Shown one piece after another: positions 24,101-36,930 of a stretch of 64,000 bases of DNA; position 1 is the first letter of the stretch; each line of letters begins with the position of its first letter. The stretch covers positions 14,809,923-14,873,922 of the forward strand of contig OZ024757.1 of assembly GCA_964016885.1 (NCBI GenBank). The letters are read 5' to 3'. The position numbers were made by a program, and so were the translations under genes. Under the pieces are notes generated by a model. It did no database searches, was not told the origin of the DNA, and was given only the letters and a program-made list of their open reading frames with translations. This DNA comes from Eledone cirrhosa. Lineage: Eukaryota > Mollusca > Cephalopoda > Octopoda > Eledonidae.

Positions 24101-26704
24101 GGCTGGGGAGAGAGAGAGAGAGATGGATAGAGAGACAGAGGGATGGAGAGAGAGAGAGGGGCGGATAGAGAGAGAGGGATGGATGGATGGATAGAAAGAG
24201 AGAGGGACGGATGGATGGATAGAAAGAGAAAGGGATGGATAGAAGGAGAGATAGAGAGATAGAGAGAGGGATGGATGGAAAAAGCGAGGGATGGCTGGAT
24301 AGAGGGATGGATGGATGGATAGAGAGAGCGGGACGATAGAGAGAGAGAGGGATGGAAGGAGAGAGAGAGAGAGAGCGGGATGGCTGGAGAGGGATGGCTG
24401 GGGAGAGAGAGAGAGAGATGGATAGAGAGACAGAGGGATGGAGAGAGAGAGAGAGAGGAGCGGATAGAGAGAGAGAGAGGAGCGGATAGAGAGAGAGGGA
24501 CGGATGGATGGATAGAAAGAGAAAGGGATGGCTAGAAGGAGAGATAGAGAGGGATGGATGGAAAGAGAGAGGGATGGAGGGATGGATGGAAAGAGAGAGG
24601 GATGGAGGGATGGATGGAAAGAGAGAGGGATGGAGGGATGGATGGAAAGAGAGAGGGATGGAAGGAGAGAGAGAGGGATGGCTGGAGAGGGAGAGATGGA
24701 TAGAGAGAGAGACAGAGGGATGGAGAGGGACGGATGGATGGATAGAGAGAGAGGGACGGATGGATGGATAGAGAGAGAGGGACGGATGGATGGATAGAGA
24801 GAGAGGGACGGATGGATGGATAGAAAGAGAAAGGGATGGATAGAAGGAGAGATAGAGAGAGAAAGGGATGGATAGAAGGAGAGATAGAGAGGGATGGATA
24901 GAAGGAGAGATAGAGAGGGATGGATGGAAAGAGAGAGGGATGGAGGGATGGATGGAAAGAGAGAGGGATGGAAGGAGAGAGAGAGGGAGCGGGATGGATG
25001 GAGAGAGAGAGGGAGCGGGATGGATGGAGAGAGAGAGGGAGAGAGAGAGGTGGATGGAGAGAGAGAGCGGGATGGATGGAGAGAGAGAGCGGGATGGCTG
25101 GAGAGGGATGGCTGGATAGAGAGAGAGAGAGATGGATGGATGGATGGATAGAGAGAGCGGGACGGATAGAGAGAGAGAGATGGATAGAGAGAGAGAGGGA
25201 AGGATAGAGAGAGAGAGAGTGAGACGGATGTAGCGAGTGAGAGGGGTGGATAGGAGAGAGGGATGGAGAGAGAGGGATGGAAGGATAGATGGATGGATGG
25301 AGAGAGAGGGACGGAAGGATAGATGGATGGATAGAGAGAGAGAGGGATGGAAGGATGGATAGAGAATTGGATGGAGAGAGAGGGATGGATAGATGGAGAG
25401 AGAGAAGGATAGAGAGAGCGATGGATGGATAGAGGGATGGATGGATAGATAGAGAGAGCGGGACGGATAGAGAGAGCGGGATGGATGGATGGATAGAGAG
25501 AGAGAGAGAGATGGATAGAAGGAAGGAGAGGGAAGGATAGAGAGAGAGAAGGATAGAGAGAGAGAAGGATAGAGAGAGGGATGGAAGGAGAGAGAGAGAG
25601 GGATGGAAGGAGAGAGAGAGAGGGATGGATAGAGAGAGAGAGAGGGATGGAAGGAGAGAGAGGGATGGATGTAGAGAGATTGATGGAGAGAGGGAGGTAT
25701 GGAGAGTGATGGACGGAGAGAGAGAGATATGGATGGAGAGAGAGAGAGAGGTGGATGGAGAGAGAGAGGGGTGGATGGAGAGAGAGAGGGGTGGATGGAG
25801 AGAGAGAGAGGGGTGGATGGATGGATAGAGAAAGGAATGGATGGATGGAGAGAGAGAGGGATGGAAGGAGAGAGAGGGGATGGAAGGAGAGAGAGAGAGA
25901 GCGGGATGGCTGGAGAGAGAGCGGGATGGCTGGAGAGGGATGGCTGGAGAGGGATGGCTGGATAGAGAGAGCGGGACGGATAGAGAGAGAGAGGGATGGA
26001 AGGAGAGACTGAGATGAAACGATAGAGAGAGAGATGAAACGACAGACTGAGATGAAACGATAGAGAGAGAGAGTGATATAACGAGAGAGAGAGGTGAAAC
26101 GAGAGAGAGAGAGAGAGATAAATGAAACGAAAGAGATGAAACGAGAGAGAGGGATGGATAGAGAGAGAGAGAGATGGATGGAGAGAGAGAGAGAGGGATG
26201 GATGGAGAGAGAGAGAGAGGGATGGATGGAGAGAGAGAGAGAGAGGGATGGAAGGAGAGAGAGAGGGATGGATGTAGAGAGAGGGACGGAAGGAGAGAGA
26301 GAGAGACAGGGACGGAGAGAGAGAGAGGGGTGGATAGAGAGAGGGACGGATAGAGAGCGAGAGAGAGGGATGGATGGAGAGAGAGTGAGACGGATGTAGC
26401 GAGTGATGGATGGATAGGAGAGAGAGGGATGGAGAGAGAGGGATGGAGAGAGAGGGATGGAGAGAGAGGGACGGAAGGATAGATGGATGGATGGAGAGAG
26501 AGGGACGGAAGGATAGATGGATGGATAGAGAGAGAGAGGGATGGAAGGAGAGAGAGGGACGGAAGGATGGATAGAGAATTGGATGGATAGATGGAGAGAG
26601 AGAAGGATAGAGAGAGCGATGGAGAGGGATGGATGGATAGATAGAGAGAGCGGGGCGGATAGAGAGAGCGGGAAGGCTGGAGAGGGATGGATGGGGAGAG
26701 AGAG

Positions 26705-27020
26705 AGAGGGATAGAGAGACAGAGGGATGGATAGAGAGACAGAGGGATGGATAGAGAGACAGAGGGATGGATAGAGAGACAGAGGGATGGATAGAGAGAC
26801 AGAGGGATGGATAGAGAGACAGAGGGAGGGATAGAGAGACAGAGGGAGGGATAGAGAGACAGAGGGAGGGATAGAGAGACAGGGGGATGGATAGAGAGAC
26901 AGGGGGATGGATAGAGAGACAGGGGGATGGATAGAGAGACAGGGGGATGGATAGAGAGACAGGGGGGCGGATAGAGAGACAGGGGGGCGGATAGAGAGAC
27001 AGGGGGGCGGATAGAGAGAG
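26705..27020. repeat. Nested 20-bp array with graded variants
   Basis: About fifteen units of agagggatggatagagagac. Variants are blocked in order: GGATGGAT units, then three GGAGGGAT units, then GGGGATGGAT units, then three GGGGGGCGGAT units. Confidence 0.93.
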
Positions 27021-27191
27021 AGGGACGGATAGAGAGAGAGGGACGGATGGATGGATAGAAAGGGATGGATAGAGAGAGAGAGGGATGGAAAGAGAGAGAG
27101 AGAGGGATGGAAAGAGAGAGGGATGGAAAGAGAGAGAGAGAGGGATGGAAAGAGAGAGAGAGGGATGGAAAGAGAGAGAGAGAGAGAGAGG

Positions 27192-27230
<39 letters not shown>

Positions 27231-30200
27231 AGAGGGGCGGATAGAGAGAGAGGGACGGATGGATGGATAGAAAGAGAAAGGGATGGATAGAAGGAGAGAT
27301 AGAGAGAGAGAGGGATGGATGGAAAGAGCGAGGGATGGATGGATAGAGGGATGGATGGACGGATAGAGAGAGAGCGGGACGGGTAGAGAGAGAGAGCGGT
27401 ACGGATAGAGAGAGCGGGACGGATAGAGAGAGAGAGAGAGCGGGACGGATAGAGAGAGAGATGGATAGAGAGACAGAGGGATGGAGAGACAGAGAGGGGC
27501 GGATAGAGAGAGAGGGACGGATGGATGGATAGAAAGAGAAAGGGATGGATAGAAGGAGAGATAGAGAGAGAGAGAGAGGGATGGAAGGCGAGAGAGCGGG
27601 ACGGATAGAGCGGGATGGCTGGAGAGGGAGAGATGGATAGAGAGAGAGATAGATGGATAGAGAGACAGAGGGGCGGAGAGAGAGGGACGGATGGATGGAT
27701 AGAAAGAGAAAGGGATGGATGGATGGAAAGAGAGAGGGATGGATGGAAAGAGAGAGGGATGGAGAGATGGATGGATGGATAGAGAGAGAGGGGCGGATAG
27801 AGAGAGAGAGGGATGGCTGGGGAGAGAGAGAGAGAGAGATGGATAGGGAGAGAGAGAGAGAGGGGCGGATAGAGAGAGAGGGACGGATGGATGGAGAGGG
27901 ATGGATGGATGGATAGAGAGGGATGGATGGATAGAGAGAGCGGGATGGAAGGAGAGAGAGCGGGATGGAAGGAGAGAGAGAGAGAGAGAGCGGGATGGCT
28001 GGGGAGAGAGATGGATAGAGAGAGAGGGGGATGGAGAGGGATGGATGGATAGAGAGAGAGGGGGATGGAGAGGGATGGATGGAAAGAGAGAGAGAGGGAC
28101 GGAAAGAGAGAGAGAGGGATGGAAGGAGAGAGAGAGGGATGGAAGGAGAGAGAGGGACGGAAGGAGAGAGAGGGATGGAAGGAGAGAGAGGGACGGAAGG
28201 AGAGAGAGGGATGGATAGAGAGAGCGGGATGGCTGGAGAGGGATGGATAGAGAGAGAGAGAGGGATGGATAGAGAGAGGGATGGATAGAGAGAGGGATGG
28301 ATAGAGAGACAGAGGGATGGAGAGAGAGAGGGGCGGATAGAGAGAGAGGGACGGATGGATGGATAGAAAGGGATGGATAGAGAGAGAGAGAGAGAGATGG
28401 AGAGAGAGAGGGATGGAGAGAGAGAGGGATGGAGAGAGAGAGGGATGGAGAGAGAGAGGGGCGGATAGAGAGAGAGGGACGGATGGATGGATAGAGAGAG
28501 AAAGGGATGGATAGAGAGAGAGAGGGATGGATAGAAGGAAGGAGAGGGAAGGATAGAGAGAGGGATGGAAGGAGAGAGAGAGAGGGATGGATAGAGAGAG
28601 AGAGGGATGGAAGGACAGAGAGAGAGAGAGAGAGAGGGGTGGATGGATGGATAGAGAGGGATGGATGGATAGAGAAAGGGATGGATGGAGAGAGAGAGAG
28701 GGATGGAAGGAGAGAGAGAGCGGGATGGAAGGAGAGAGAGCGGGATGGCTGGATAGGGATGGCTGGATAGAGGGATGGATGGATGGATAGAGAGAGCGGG
28801 ACGGATAGAGAGAGAGAGGGATGGAAGGAGAGACTGAGATGAAACGATAGAGAGAGAGAGGGATGGAAGGAGAGACTGAGATGAAACGATAGAGAGAGAG
28901 AGACAGATGAAACGATAGAGAGAGAGTGGAAACGATAAAGTGAGAGAGATGAAACGATAGAGAGAGTGGAAACGATAAAGTGAGAGTGATATAACGAGAG
29001 AGAGAGGTGAAACGAGAGAGAGAGAGAGAGAAATGAAACGAAAGAGATGAAACGAGAGAGAGGGATGGATAGAGAGAGAGAGGGATGGAAGGAGAGAGAG
29101 AGAGAGGGACGGAGAGAGAGAGGGATGGAAGGAGAGAGAGAGAGGGACGGAGAGAGAGAGGGACGGAGAGAGAGAGGGACGGAGAGAGAGAGAGGGGTGG
29201 ATAGGAGAGAGAGGGATGGAGAGAGAGAGGGATGGAGAGAGGGACGGAAGGATAGATGGAGAGAGAGGGACGGAAGGATAGATGGAGAGAGAGGGACGGA
29301 AGGATAGATGGATGGATAGAGAGAGAGGGATGGAAGGAGAGAGGGACGGAAGGATGGATAGAGAATTGGATGGAGAGAGAGGGATGGATAGATGGAGAGA
29401 GAGAAGGATAGAGAGAGCGATGGAGAGGGATGGATGGATAGAGGGATGGATGGATAGATAGAGGGCGCGGGACGGATAGAGAGAGCGGGATGGCTGGAGA
29501 GGGATGGATAGAGAAAGAGAGAGGGATGGAAAGAGAGAGAGAGATGGAGAGAGAGAGGCATGGAAGGAGAGAGAGAGAGAGAGATGGATAGAGAGAGAGA
29601 GGGATGGATGTAGAGAGATTGATGGAGAGAGGGAGGTATGGAGAGAGGGAGAGTGATGGATGGAGAGAGAGAGAGAGAGAGAGGTGGATGGAGAGAGAGA
29701 GAGAGAGAGAGAGGTGGATGGATGGATAGAGAGGGATGGAGAAAGGAATGGATGGATGGAGAGGGAGAGGGATGGAAGGAGAGAGAGGGATGGAAGGAGA
29801 GAGAGCGGGATGGCTGGATAGAGAGAGAGAGAGAGATGGAGAGGGATGGATGGATAGAGTGATGGATGGATGGATAGAGAGAGCGGGACGGATAGAGAGA
29901 GAGAGGGATGGAAGGAGAGAGAGAGAGCGGGATGGAAGGAGAGGGATGGCTGGGGAGAGAGAGAGAGAGATAGAGAGACAGAGGGATGGAGAGACAGTGG
30001 GATGGAGAGAGAGGGGCGGATAGAGAGAGAGGGACGGATGGATGGATAGAAAGAGAAAGGGATGGATAGAAGGAGAGAGAGAGGGATGGATGGAAAGAGA
30101 GAGAGAGAGAGGGGCGGATGGAAAGAGGGATGGATAGAGGGATGGATGGATGGATAGAGAGCGGGACGGATAGAGAGAGAGAGAAAGAGGGAAGGAAGGA

Positions 30201-31346
30201 GAGAGATAGAGTGGGATGGCTGGAGAGGGATGGCTGGGTAGAGAGAGAGAGGGGCGGATAGAGAGAGAGGGACGGATGGATGGATAGAAAGAGAAAGGGA
30301 TGGATAGAAGGAGAGAGAGAGGGATGGATGGAAAGAGAGAGAGAGAGAGGGATGGATGGAAAGAGGGATGGATGGAGGGATGGATGGATGGATAGAGAGA
30401 GCGGGACGGATAGAGAGAGAGAGCGGGACGGATAGAGAGAGAGAGCGGGACGCATAGAGAGGGATGGCTGGGGAGAGAGATGGATAGAGAGACAGAGGGA
30501 TGGAGAGAGAGAGAGGGGCGGATAGAGAGAGAGGTACGGATGGATGGATAGAAAGAGAAAGGGGTGGATAGAAGGAGAGATAGAGAGAGAGAGGGATGGA
30601 TGGAAAGAGAGAGAGAGAGGGATGGAAGGAGAGAGAGAGGGATGGAAGGAGAGAGAGCGGGATGGCTGGAGAGGGATGGCTGGGGAGGGAGAGAGAGAGA
30701 GAGAGATGGATAGAGAGAGATTGAGAGAGAGAGGGACGGATGGATGGATAGAAAGAGATGGATAGAAAGAGATGGATAGAAGGAGATATATAGAGAGAGA
30801 GGGATGGATGGAAAGAGGGATGGATGGAAAGAGAGAGGGATGGAAAGAGAGAGAGGGATGGAGAGAGGGATGGAAAGAGAGAGGCGGACGGATGTAGAGA
30901 GAGAGAGAGAGAGAGAGGGATAGAGAGAGGCGGACGGATGTAGAGAGAGAGAGAGAGAGAGGGATGGAAGGAGAGAGGGATGGAGAGAGGGGGATGGATA
31001 GAGAGAGAGAGGGATGGAGAGGGAGAGAGAGGGATGGAGAGGGTGAGAGGGATGGATGGAGAGAGAGGGATGGATGGAGAGAGAGAGGGATGAATGGAGA
31101 GAGAGAGGGATGAATGGAGAGACAGAGGGATGGATGGAGAGAGAGAGGGATGGATGGAGAGAGAGAGGGATGGATGGAGTGAGAGAGGGATGAATGGAGA
31201 GAGGGATGAATGAAATAGAAAAACATGTAAGACTTACCCATATGTGATGTCAAATAAAGTTTGACAGTACTCTTAGATTTTACAATTATAGCAATGGCTC
31301 GACATGATAACTACACAAGATAGAAAATATACAGAAACTAATATAA

Positions 31347-31507
31347 TTGTTTCTACTTTTGGCACAAGTTCAGCTATAACTCAGTGTATTACTGGTACTT
31401 TATTTTATCGACCCTGTAAGGATGAAAGTTAACCACGGCGGGATTTGAACTCAGAATGGAAAGGGGCATAATTCTATACGTCAAATCATGGCGTCCGACG
31501 GTGTTGT
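31347..31507 (-). repeat. SINE (GTCGGACGCC type), copy 2
   Basis: Counterpart of 1,812-1,972 with the same truncation by GT-rich sequence. Confidence 0.85.
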
Positions 31508-31635
31508 GTGATGTATAGGTTGTGTGATGTGTGTGGTGTGGTGATGTGTGCAGTGTGGTGTGGTGTGGAAGGTAATGTGTGGTGTGTAGAGTATAATGTG
31601 TGGTGAGTGATGTGTATAGCGTGGTGTGTGCACAT

Positions 31636-31754
<119 letters not shown>

Positions 31755-32021
31755 TAAGCCGTTCCCTTTTTAATTTGAGAAATAGGACAGAATCCAAACC
31801 CCATTTATAAGCCATGGTGGCTAATCAACACAGATGACAGTTTTAAATTCTCATGAGTGGAGAATATATTTATGAAGTTTTAATATTTTGATATTTAAAA
31901 TGTTTTAAGTGACATTTAGAGTATAGTTTTTATTTCACTTCATTATGTAATGAGTTACCATTTTCTGATTGTTTTCAAGGTCATATTCATTAAAAACATC
32001 AAAAATAATAGCAAATATAAA

Positions 32022-32895
32022 TTTCACCTCCAAAGTGAAACTGGTGTAATATTCCAAAGTGAAACTGGTGTAGTATATTCACATCCAAAGTGAAAAACTG
32101 GTGTAATATTCCAAAGTGAAACTGGTGTAATATTCCAAAGTGTAAACTGGTGTAATATTCCAAAGTGTAAACTGGTGTAATATTCCAAAGTGAAACTGGT
32201 GTAATATTCACCTCCAACGTGAAACTGGTGTAATATTCTCCTCCAACGTGAAACTGGTGTAGTATATTCACATCCAAAGTGAAAAACTGGTGTAATATTC
32301 CAAAGTGAAACTGGTGTAATATTCCAAAGTGTAAACTGGTGTAATATTCACCTCCAAAGTGAAACTCGTGTAATATATCCACCTCCAAAGTGAAACTGCT
32401 GTAATATATCCACCTCCAAAGTGAAACTGGTGTAATATTCCAAAGTGAAACTGGTGTAGTATATTCACATCCAAAGTGAAAAACTAGTGTAATATTCCAA
32501 AGTGTAAACTGGTGTAATATTCCAAAGTGTAAACTGGTGTAATATTCCAAAGTGTAAACTGGTGTAATATTCACTTCCAAAGTGAAACTGGTGCAATATT
32601 CACCTCCAAAGTGAAACTGGTGCAATATTCACCTCCAAAGTGAAACTGGTGTAATATTTCAAAGTGAAACTGGTGTAGTATATTCATATCCAAAGGGAAA
32701 AACTGGTGTAATATTCCAAAGTGAAACTGGTGTAATATTCCAAAGTGTAAACTGGTGTAATATTCCAAAGTGTAAACTGGTGTAATATTCCAAAGTGTAA
32801 ACTGGTGTAATATTCACCTCCAAAGTGAAAAACTGGTGTAATATTCATCTTCAAAGTGAAACTGGTGCAACATTCATCTCCAAAGCGAAAATATT
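32022..32895. repeat. AATATTCCAAAGTGAAACTGGTGT minisatellite, copy 2
   Basis: Same units as 2,490-3,420 with different order and number, about 60 bases shorter overall. Confidence 0.97.
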
Positions 32896-33162
32896 TTAGC
32901 ACCTCATTTACATATAATTTTTAAGTTGGTGAAATCAAAATATTGACCTCAAAGACAAGTCCTCCCCCCTATTTTACCATCAATATCTTGTCACATTTTT
33001 CGACATATATACAAGTATATACAATATTTACTTTACATAAATTATCAAAAGATTTGCTATTTATGTAAACAGAATTATCCGAAACTAAATCTAATAAAAT
33101 TTCTTTTAATTAAATTTAAGAAAAAAATATAGTTTGAAAGAAAACTAGAGATCACTGCTCGG
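32896..33162. other. AT-rich stretch, copy 2; no gene
   Basis: Counterpart of 3,421-3,674. Nothing recognised. Confidence 0.6.
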
Positions 33163-33350
33163 ACCAAGGTGTAGGGGTCACGACATACAAAGTGAGGTAA
33201 GCGTTTGGAAAGGCTTCCAGCTGTTAAAGCGAAGCCAAGATCAGTTCTGTATGAGCAAGACATGGTCACCTGACCTGGCATTGCCCACAATAGGACAACT
33301 CGTCTAACCCATGCTAGCGTAGAAAAATTGATATTAAATGGTGATTATAT
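33163..33350 (+). repeat. SINE, CCCATGCTAGC type, copy 2
   Basis: Counterpart of 3,675-3,892, without the 26-base internal duplication, and retaining a fuller cctggcattgcccacaatag segment. Confidence 0.85.
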
Positions 33351-33351
33351 A

Positions 33352-33466
<115 letters not shown>

Positions 33467-33536
33467 GGGTTCAATCGAGGGGGAAACCACGGTAGCTAAA
33501 GTACTCAATACATTAGTAGAGTATATACAAAATATA

Positions 33537-33648
33537 ATATAGAAATAGCTTCTACAGGACTAGAACTGTTTCATTCGAAGGAAATCATCAGGAAAGCCCT
33601 GATTTCCCTGAAATGAAAGTTCTAGTCCTGTAGAAGCCATTTCTATAT
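33537..33648. repeat. 105-bp palindromic element, copy 2
   Basis: Counterpart of 4,013-4,124, essentially identical. Confidence 0.85.
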
Positions 33649-33655
33649 CATTCTG

Positions 33656-34117
33656 TTGACAAAGGGTTTCTCCCTACGAACGGAAGGCCAGTTATATGAT
33701 GCTTGTGTGAGATGGGCAGCAACTGCGGAGGATATGCGACGGCTGGAGAGAAATGAATCAAGCATGCTCCGTTGGATGTGCAATGTCAACGTGTGTGAAC
33801 GACCAAGTATAGACGAGTTGAAAAAGAAACTGGGTATAAGAGGGGTAAGTTGTGGTGTGCAGGAGAGAAGACTACGATGGTATGGACATGTGATGCGCAT
33901 GGAGGATGACCGCTGGGTAAAGAAGTGCCAAGAAATCCCAGTAGAAGGAAGATGCAGTAGAGGGAGACCACGAAAATCATGGGCGGAAGTGGTGAGAGCT
34001 GACCTCAGATCGCTGAAGCTCACAGATGACGACCGAGGACAGTAACGATGGAGACATGCTGTGCTGAATAGGACCCGTCCCACCCTTGCAAGCAGGAAAA
34101 AGCAGACGTATGAAGAT
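33656..34117 (+). pseudogene. LINE ORF2 C-terminal fragment, copy 2
   Basis: Same frame and same two lesions (missing LHGSETWAL-like segment; TAA after DDDRGQ with the frame continuing as WRHAVLNRTRP) as at 4,132. The lesions therefore predate the segmental duplication, and this is not an independent insertion. Confidence 0.9.
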
Positions 34118-34416
34118 ATATATATATATAAATAAGAATCAAATATACTACTTGACTAATATACTAATATGTATAGATAATAAAGATATAACAAACCTGT
34201 TGGTATAAACATCAACACTGGTAGACTCCTTCAGTACAGGAGAGGGGCAGATGATACTCCTGGCTTGTGTTTGATCAATAGCATCACTCCTTCCCTATGG
34301 CACATACATTTCTATTTGGTAGTGACCAGTTGTTTCCTCCTGCTAAGAAAGAAATACCACCAGGGGTCAGAAGGTTAATTTATTAGTTTTATTTATTTAG
34401 TTTATGTATCATATAT
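34118..34416. other. No gene seen, copy 2
   Basis: Counterpart of 4,594-4,902. Confidence 0.6.
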
Positions 34417-34500
34417 AGGGTGTCCTCCCAAAAATGTATACACACTTCAACAATATTCTAATAAATTTGTGTATGCATTTTTGGGGGTCACCCTGTATTT
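34417..34500. mobile_element. Small palindromic MITE, copy 2
   Basis: Counterpart of 4,903-4,988, with arms gggtgtcctcccaaaaatg and its inverse. Confidence 0.7.
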
Positions 34501-34626
34501 GTGGCTGAATTTTTGGGGTGGTGGTGGGAGGTTATTGTGGCTGAGGGGAGGGAGAATGTAGATTGTGTGTGTGTGTGTTGACTGTCGACTGTGTGTGTGT
34601 GTAAGTAGAAGGGAGAGAGAACGTGA

Positions 34627-34668
34627 GATGGGAGAGAGACACATACATGTATGTGTGTCTCTCCCATC
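34627..34668. repeat. 42-bp near-perfect palindrome, copy 2
   Basis: Counterpart of 5,126-5,167. Confidence 0.85.
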
Positions 34669-34785
34669 TATGTAGATATAGAGTAATGTGAATGCAAAAG
34701 GGTTAAATACACACAAACACAAACATACATATACACAGCCTTAATATAAACCAACAATACTTACCATAGATATACAGTGTTGTTT

Positions 34786-34820
34786 ACCATCTCCGGTCAG
34801 TTTAAACTGGAGATGGTAGA
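34786..34820. repeat. Short palindrome unique to copy 2
   Basis: taccatctcc and ggagatggta are exact inverses around cggtcagtttaaact. Copy 1 lacks the left arm, so the arm was gained here or lost there. Confidence 0.8.
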
Positions 34821-35059
34821 CAGCCAGACCAATCTCAGAGATAATATTTACGATTATGTTGACAGGGCAAATGGCTGGGTATTTGTATGGTCAGCTAGAA
34901 CAATGACGTCCCCTTCTGTAAGGTTGCCAGGACGGGTCTGGGTCACTACAAAATTAAAACAATATTTGTTATATGAACAGTGTGTGTGTGTGTGTATGTG
35001 TGAGTAGGGGGTAATTTGTTGTGTGGGGTTAATTTAGAGAATATAGGGTTAACATCAAC

Positions 35060-35300
35060 AATGTGGAGGTAATATGGCTAACATGAAGAGTGTGGTGGGG
35101 GAGGGGATAAACATGGCGAGAGTGTGGTGGAGGGCAAACATGGCGAGAGTGCGGTGGGGGTCAAACATGGTGAGAGTGTCGGGGGAAAACATGGCGAGTG
35201 TGTGTGTGTATGTGGGGGGGGGGCATGGAGAGAGTGGGGGAGGCGGGATAACATGGCGAGAGTGTGGGGGATAACATGGAGAGAGTGTGGGGGCTTTTGA
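35060..35300. repeat. AACATGGCGAGAGTGTGG minisatellite, copy 2
   Basis: Counterpart of 5,500-5,722 with altered unit lengths. Confidence 0.9.
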
Positions 35301-35344
35301 ACAGGAGGGGATATCAGTATGCGTGTAGTTGTAGAAGGGTAACG

Positions 35345-35372
<28 letters not shown>

Positions 35373-35375
<3 letters not shown>

Positions 35376-35655
35376 GCACGTGGCCTAGTGGTAAGGGTGT
35401 TGGACTTACAATCATAACATCGTGGGTTCGATTCCTGGGTTGCATGTTGGGTTCTTGAGCAAAACACTTCATTTCACGTTGCTCCAGTAAACTAAGCTGA
35501 AAATGAGTACCAGCAATAGATGGGAGGTTTAACCCTGCGATGGACTGGCGCCCTGTCCAGGGTGGAGTCTTGTACTCTCAGTCGCTTCACGCCATAATGC
35601 ATGGAAAATCTAAGTCGTCTAACTACAGATGTACAACGTCAAACCACTCTAGCAC
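35373..35655 (+). repeat. tRNA-derived SINE with A and B boxes, copy 2
   Basis: Counterpart of 5,807-6,085. tggcctagtggtaagg and gggttcgattcc are both intact. Confidence 0.88.
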
Positions 35656-35756
35656 ATTACTATAAAAAGTTATTTAAAAAATAAATAGATGATAAATAGA
35701 AAAAGAGAAATGGGGAATACATATCCATACATTATATATATATATATATATATATA

Positions 35757-36505
35757 GGGGTGGGGGATATTATTATATTGCCAGAAATAATAAAACTCAC
35801 TTTTCACTTCCATATATTTTATACCTATCCCTATAGTTAATTTAACTAGCAATCAATGTTTTATTGATTGACCAAGAGTTTATATATATATATATATATA
35901 TAGTCCCCCAGAGTTCTTTCGTTATACACCTGTGACATCAGTGATACTATTGTTTCTTCCTGTTGTGTTGTAATGATGGTACAACAACTAATCAAAGGCC
36001 CTAAGAAAGATTAAAGTGGTAGAAAAGCCAGGATCTACTATAAAATCCATGATCAGTAAACCTTAACCCTTTAAGAAAACCCAAATTAGGGAAGCAACTG
36101 AAATAGAACCAAGAAAACCGAAGTAGAACAGAAAACCTGAATGGAACAACAACAACCATACAAATACACTCTAATGACCAAAGATAGAATACAAACACGA
36201 ACACATACCAAACAGAAAACGCGCATAGAAACACATTCGGAAATCGAGACAAATAAATAAACAATTGAATAAGTAAACATTACAATACAACGGGAGGAAA
36301 CAATAATATCACTGATGATGTCACAGGTGTCTCATGAAAGAACTCAGACTATATATATATATAAACAGTTGGTCAATCAATGATAAACATTGATTGCCAG
36401 CTAAATTAACTATTGGGATGTAGAATATACGGAAGCGAAAACCAATCCAACCCAAACTGTTTTATTATATATTTCTGGCAATATTATAACAATATGACCC
36501 TCCCC
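35757..36505. mobile_element. Long foldback element, copy 2
   Basis: Counterpart of 6,195-6,916. The right arm here keeps tacaacgggaggaaacaa, so the inner arms pair for longer than in copy 1. Confidence 0.82.
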
Positions 36506-36834
36506 AAATATAATTTGTTTCGACATACCATTTCATATAAAAAATACGTTGCAAACAAATTAGTTCGGATCTAGCTGTCAAAAAGCTGGAGCTCAGCCGT
36601 CGGGATCCTGACTTTTCCTTATATACATATATACACACACAGCAACGTGTGTTTATAGTAGTGGGGAAATATACAAATAACACACACACTGTCGTTGTGC
36701 GTGCTACCTGCTTCTGTGTTTTTTTGTTTTTTTTCCCTTTCCCTTTCCTTTATATTATATTATATTTGTTTGTGCTTTCGTTCTGTAAATATTCTATTAT
36801 ATTTCTTTTTATAAGAAATATAATACAATTTTAA

Positions 36835-36930
36835 GGGCAGTAGATTGGCAGTATCAGTATAGAGTCGGACACCATGCTTTGCAGCATAGAGTCACGGCCC
36901 TTTACGCTCTAAGCATTGAGCACACCTCGC
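36835..36930 (+). repeat. SINE head fragment, copy 2
   Basis: Counterpart of 7,247-7,345. Confidence 0.6.

Larger units (their letters stand above)
18100..31215. repeat. Purine-rich satellite array B (13 kb) with higher-order structure
   Basis: GGATGGATAGAGAGA-type words throughout, purine on the plus strand. Landmark variants show higher-order repeats. The gagaattggatgg word lies near 18,567, 19,976, 22,914, 25,370, 26,575 and 29,361. The aaacgataaagtga word lies near 18,305, 19,643, 22,568 and 28,930. Blocks 19,615-22,540 and 22,540-25,200 align as consecutive copies of about 2.9 kb. A continuous minus-strand frame of about 4,390 codons crosses the array but is a compositional artefact: stops need two adjacent purines on that strand and these are almost absent. 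Confidence 0.96.

Noticed and set aside
18084..31253. Giant Ser/Leu/Pro-rich protein of about 4,390 residues on the minus strand
   Set aside because: It is the translation of a pyrimidine-rich satellite strand in which stop codons are compositionally excluded. The peptide drifts through all three phases of the repeat, and no domain or conserved motif is present.
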